Origin: Pseudorhodobacter sp.
GTDB lineage: Bacteria; Pseudomonadota; Alphaproteobacteria; Rhodobacterales; Rhodobacteraceae
NCBI GenBank assembly: GCA_014378345.1
Contig: JACMNW010000294.1
Span: 1 to 17,483, forward strand
Direction: 5' to 3'
DNA: 17,483 nucleotides
Shown: piece after piece, positions 15,087 to 17,483 of the stretch
Layout of the letters: each line of letters begins with the position of its first letter
How positions within the stretch are numbered: position 1 is the first letter of the stretch
Translations under genes and position numbers: made by a program
The notes under the pieces: generated by a model
What the model was told of the DNA's origin: nothing
Databases searched by the model: none
Seen by the model: the letters and a program-made list of their open reading frames with translations, nothing else

Positions 15087-15341
15087 ATGGTCACGCGGAA
15101 TGTGGTTTTGACAGAACAAATGTCGCAGCTTGTTGACGGTTTGGTAGCATCCGGGCGTTATCAGAATGCCAGCGAGGCGATGCGGGCGGGGTTGCATTTG
15201 TTAGAACGTCAAGAAGCAGAATTTGCGCCCCTGCGCGAGCGGCTGCATGCCGGGCTGGAGCAGGTGCTTAATCGGCAGTTTGCTGAAGGGTCAGGCGAGG
15301 ACGCCATGCGCCGCGCCTTTGTGCAGGGGCGTAAGCCCTAG
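15087..15341 (+). CDS. parD: ParD-family antitoxin
   Basis: An 84-residue type II antitoxin. The N-terminal part, VTRNVVLTEQMSQLVDGLVASGRYQNASEAMRAGLHLLE, is the ribbon-helix-helix DNA-binding domain of the ParD/CopG type, with the strand at about 3-9 and helices at 9-20 and 27-40. The charged C-terminal half should wrap the toxin. The frame is open from 15036, but the ATG at 15087 has a strong GAGGAGG 5 bases upstream and gives the expected start. It overlaps the toxin gene by one base (TAGTG), so translation is coupled. ParD proteins repress their own promoter, which fits the palindrome just upstream. Confidence 0.88.
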   Translation: MVTRNVVLTEQMSQLVDGLVASGRYQNASEAMRAGLHLLERQEAEFAPLRERLHAGLEQVLNRQFAEGSGEDAMRRAFVQGRKP

Positions 15342-15673
15342 TGTCAGGGAAACGTTGGCAGCTTACTTCACAGGCCTATGACAGTATGGTTGAAATCGCG
15401 GTCTGGACGAAAGACCATTTCGGCGATCATCAGGCCGATGCCTATCCGGAAGTTTTGATCGCACAGTGCAAAGCGGTAGCGGGTGGCACAGCGCAGGTAC
15501 AAAGCTGTGGTCTGTTAATCGGCGCGGATTTGCAGGATGATTTGCGGTTTACCCGCGCGGGGCAGCACTATGTTGTATTTGTTGAAACGGCGGCGTGGGT
15601 AAGCATCGTTGACTTCGTGCATCAGCGGGAAGATTTGGCGGGCAAGGTGCGGGGTCTGGAGCCGAGGCGATAG
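15341..15673 (+). CDS. parE: ParE-family toxin (RelE/ParE superfamily)
   Basis: A 110-residue protein in the position and size of a ParE toxin. It starts with GTG overlapping the parD stop. Family-like stretches are RWQLTSQAYDSMVEIAVWTKDHFG (helical start), QADAYPEVLIAQCKAVA, LQDDLRFTRAGQHYVVFVETAAWVSIVDFVHQREDL (the C-terminal strands, equivalent to LR...G.H.I.Y...I.VL.. in ParE). Studied ParE toxins inhibit DNA gyrase; whether this one does is not shown. The segment before LQDDLR is less typical, so some divergence is likely. It ends 2 bp before the convergent TetR gene. Pairing with parD raises confidence. Confidence 0.82.
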   Translation: MSGKRWQLTSQAYDSMVEIAVWTKDHFGDHQADAYPEVLIAQCKAVAGGTAQVQSCGLLIGADLQDDLRFTRAGQHYVVFVETAAWVSIVDFVHQREDLAGKVRGLEPRR

Positions 15674-15675
15674 GC

Positions 15676-16323
15676 TTACCCCGCCCCGATTCCGCGCAAG
15701 ATAACGGCCTTTACGCTTTCCTTCGCCTCGCGCCACTGTTGGTCAGTCAGCGGCCCACCGTCGTTCAGCGTTTCGATCTGGTGGCCGAAATCGGCGTAGT
15801 GCTGCGTGGTGGCCCAGAGCATATACAACAGATGGCGCGGGTTGACCGGGGCCATTTTGCCGCTGTCGATCCACGTCTGGATTACCGCGATGCGGCCATC
15901 GGTCCAGTCGCGCAGGGTGGTTTCCAGATAATCCTGGATCACCGGCGCGCCGTGCATCACCTCGGACGCCCAGACTTTGGAGCCATCGGGGTGGCGGCGC
16001 GAGATTTCCATTTTCGCGTCGATATAGGCGCCGATGCCGTCGACCGGGCCCTTTGCGTTGTCAAAGCAGGCGGCGGCGTTCAGCCAGATCTCGAAGATAT
16101 CTTGGACGACGCGGCGATACAGGGCTTCCTTGGTGGGAAAGTAATAATGCAGGTTGGCTTTGGGCAGGCCAGCAAGGTCAGCGATCAGCTGCATGGTGGC
16201 ACCGCCGAAGCCCGCCTCGGCGAAGACTTTTTCGGCAGCGCGTCGGATGAGGCTTTCGTTTTCCCGCCTGATATCGGTGCGTTTGCCGGGTTTGAGGCGG
16301 GTTATTTGGGCAGTTCTCGGCAT
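15676..16323 (-). CDS. TetR/AcrR family regulator, RutR-related, beside the amidohydrolase gene
   Basis: A 215-residue TetR protein: helix-turn-helix at about 42-61 (GATMQLIADLAGLPKANLHYYF) and a C-terminal domain with WATTQHYADF (170-179), the same block found in the RutR-like protein at 11330-11941. Other shared parts are MEISRRHPDGSKVWASEVMHGAP and WIDSGKMAPVNPRHLLYMLW. Its recognition segment PKANLHYYF is further from E. coli RutR (SKTNLLYYF) than the other copy is. AAGG lies 7 bases before the ATG. The gene is divergent from the beta-ureidopropionase-type gene, and the gap between them carries two RutR-like boxes, so it probably controls that gene and itself. The effector is unknown; a pyrimidine or a ureido acid is a reasonable guess. 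Confidence 0.87.
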   Translation of the reverse strand: MPRTAQITRLKPGKRTDIRRENESLIRRAAEKVFAEAGFGGATMQLIADLAGLPKANLHYYFPTKEALYRRVVQDIFEIWLNAAACFDNAKGPVDGIGAYIDAKMEISRRHPDGSKVWASEVMHGAPVIQDYLETTLRDWTDGRIAVIQTWIDSGKMAPVNPRHLLYMLWATTQHYADFGHQIETLNDGGPLTDQQWREAKESVKAVILRGIGAG

Positions 16324-16343
16324 TGATGTGCCTTAGATTTTCG

Positions 16344-16359
16344 TTGACCGGATGGTCAG
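16344..16359. promoter_or_regulatory. RutR-type operator, site 1
   Basis: TTGACCGGATGGTCAG agrees with the RutR consensus recalled from E. coli (TTGACCANNTGGTCAA) at 12 of 14 defined bases. The inner TGACC/GGTCA arms are exact. It lies 20 bp before the TetR ATG, where binding would block that gene's promoter. Confidence 0.75.
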
Positions 16360-16377
16360 GTTGTGGTGCGCTGTTGT

Positions 16378-16393
16378 CTGACCATACGGTCAG
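16378..16393. promoter_or_regulatory. RutR-type operator, site 2
   Basis: CTGACCATACGGTCAG has exact 6-bp arms (CTGACC/GGTCAG); read on the minus strand it is CTGACCGTATGGTCAG, 14 of 16 identical to site 1. The two centres are 34 bp apart. It lies 51 bp before the amidohydrolase ATG, near the expected promoter of that gene. Confidence 0.72.
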
Positions 16394-16444
16394 GAAATGA
16401 GTCGCGGCAAGGGGCATGAAGACCCCGGCGAAGGGGGGATTGCG

Positions 16445-17483
16445 ATGTCAGTACCGGGTGCAAATTTGCGGATCAATTCGGCGCGGCTGTGGGACAGTCT
16501 GATGGAGATGGCGCAAATCGGGCCGGGGATTGCGGGTGGTAATAATCGGCAGACCTTGACGGATGCGGATTCTGAGGGCCGGCATTTGTTCGCGCGCTGG
16601 TGCGAAGCGGCGGGGTGTTCCATGGGCGTCGATACCATGGGCAATATGTTTGCCACGCGGGCGGGGGAAGAAGACCTGGCCCCGGTCTATATGGGCTCGC
16701 ATCTGGATACCCAGCCGACGGGCGGCAAATACGATGGGGTATTGGGCGTACTGGGCGGGCTGGAGGTGATCCGGTCGATGAACGATGCCGGGATCAGGAC
16801 GCGGCATCCGGTTGTGGTAACCAACTGGACCAACGAGGAAGGCGCGCGGTTTGCGCCTGCCATGCTGGCGTCGGGCGTGTTCGCGGGGGTGCACACGCAG
16901 GATTATGCGTACGGGCGGGTGGATGGCGCGGGGTTGCGGTTTGGCGATGAGCTGGCGCGGATCGGCTGGGTTGGGGTGGAAGCTGTGGGGGCGCGGCGGA
17001 TCCACGCGATGTTGGAGCTGCACATCGAGCAGGGGCCGATATTGGAGGCTGAGGGCTGTGCCATTGGCGTGGTGACGCACGGGCAGGGGCTTTGGTGGCT
17101 GGAGGTGACGTTGACCGGAGTCGATGCGCATACCGGGTCTACGCCGATGTCGATGCGGTCGAACGCGGGCTTGGGGATGGCGCGGGTGGTGGAGCGGGTG
17201 CATCAGATCGCCATGGGGCATCAGCCCGGCGCGGTGGGGACGGTGGGGCAAATGAACGTGTTCCCGAATTCGCGGAACGTCATTCCGGGGCGCGTGGTGT
17301 TTACGGTGGATATAAGGTCGCCCAATCAGGGGAAACTTGATGCGATGCGCGGGGAAGTGGAGCGGGGGGTGGCGGCGGTGGCTGGGGAATTGGGGCTGGG
17401 GTTCGAGATTGAAGTTGTGGGGCACTTCGACCCGGTGACGTTTGATCCGGGGCTGGTGTCGGTGGTGCGGGGTGCTGCGGAGC
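16445..17483 (+). CDS. Zn-dependent amidohydrolase, beta-ureidopropionase / N-carbamoyl amino acid hydrolase family (3' end outside window)
   Basis: The frame is open from the ATG to the window end, giving 346 residues of a protein usually about 410 long. It is an M20-type amidase of the hydantoinase/carbamoylase family, whose members hydrolyse N-carbamoyl-beta-alanine, N-carbamoyl amino acids or allantoate. Metal ligands visible are H86 and D97 in GSHLDTQPTGGKYDG, E131/E132 in TNWTNEEGARF, and H193 in LELHIEQGPILE; the last His ligand lies beyond the window. VDAHTGSTPMSMRSNAG (226-242) and the MNVFPNSRNVIPG stretch (270-282) are typical. A GGGGGG run lies about 7 bases upstream of the ATG. 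With preTA and bauA nearby, beta-ureidopropionase is the likely role, but allantoate amidohydrolase cannot be excluded. Sense-strand codons are strongly G-rich. Confidence 0.9.
   Translation, partial: MSVPGANLRINSARLWDSLMEMAQIGPGIAGGNNRQTLTDADSEGRHLFARWCEAAGCSMGVDTMGNMFATRAGEEDLAPVYMGSHLDTQPTGGKYDGVLGVLGGLEVIRSMNDAGIRTRHPVVVTNWTNEEGARFAPAMLASGVFAGVHTQDYAYGRVDGAGLRFGDELARIGWVGVEAVGARRIHAMLELHIEQGPILEAEGCAIGVVTHGQGLWWLEVTLTGVDAHTGSTPMSMRSNAGLGMARVVERVHQIAMGHQPGAVGTVGQMNVFPNSRNVIPGRVVFTVDIRSPNQGKLDAMRGEVERGVAAVAGELGLGFEIEVVGHFDPVTFDPGLVSVVRGAAE

Noticed and set aside
16448..17425. Long open frame of 325 codons on the minus strand opposite the amidohydrolase gene
   Set aside because: It is His/Pro/Arg-rich low-complexity sequence, the usual antisense shadow of a G-rich gene; the plus strand carries a clear family match with metal ligands.
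1..17483. CRISPR arrays, tRNA/rRNA genes, insertion sequences or prophage genes
   Set aside because: I looked for phased direct repeats, clover-leaf-like gene ends, transposase motifs and terminal repeats and saw none.

Overview
The window looks like a chromosomal segment of an alphaproteobacterium, most probably a Rhodobacterales (Roseobacter-group) species. The evidence is a bacterial homologue of the complex I subunit NDUFA12, a DUF2155 protein, the NDUFA12-mlaD-DUF2155 block facing aat-accC-accB, and protein sequences of Roseobacter type. This placement is family knowledge plus inference; no 16S or other taxonomic marker is present.

Left part (1-4543), housekeeping: the C-terminal part of clpX, then a tight plus-strand set (NDUFA12-like, mlaD, DUF2155). 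A minus-strand set faces it: accB-accC (acetyl-CoA carboxylase biotin carrier and biotin carboxylase) followed by aat (N-end-rule transferase). The DUF2155 gene and aat overlap tail to tail by 52 bp.

Middle (4820-9757): preT-preA encode the two subunits of NAD-dependent dihydropyrimidine dehydrogenase, step 1 of reductive uracil/thymine breakdown. They are followed by two near-identical 26-bp perfect palindromes, a small conserved-looking unknown protein on the minus strand, and the potassium transporter kup.

Right part (9904-17483), mainly catabolic: an acetyl-CoA hydrolase/CoA-transferase family gene lies downstream of a RutR-like TetR regulator. Divergent from that regulator are a beta-alanine:pyruvate transaminase (bauA-like) and a BauB-like cupin, ended by a strong terminator. 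Next come a stress-type flavin-binding protein and a UPF0303/haem-degrading-fold protein (minus strand), and a parDE toxin-antitoxin pair with a palindromic operator at its promoter. A second RutR-like TetR regulator is divergent from a beta-ureidopropionase-type Zn amidohydrolase that runs off the window. The gap between these two carries two good matches to the RutR operator.

Together the window encodes three of the expected steps from pyrimidines to C3 semialdehydes: PreTA (uracil to dihydrouracil), the Zn amidohydrolase (N-carbamoyl-beta-alanine to beta-alanine) and the BauA-like transaminase (beta-alanine to malonate semialdehyde). The dihydropyrimidinase is not here and may lie to the right. 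The notable inference is that RutR-type regulators, which in E. coli respond to uracil and control the oxidative Rut pathway, here sit next to genes of the reductive pathway. I see no clear previously undescribed system. The best leads are the paired palindromes, the twin operator and the small unknown protein.
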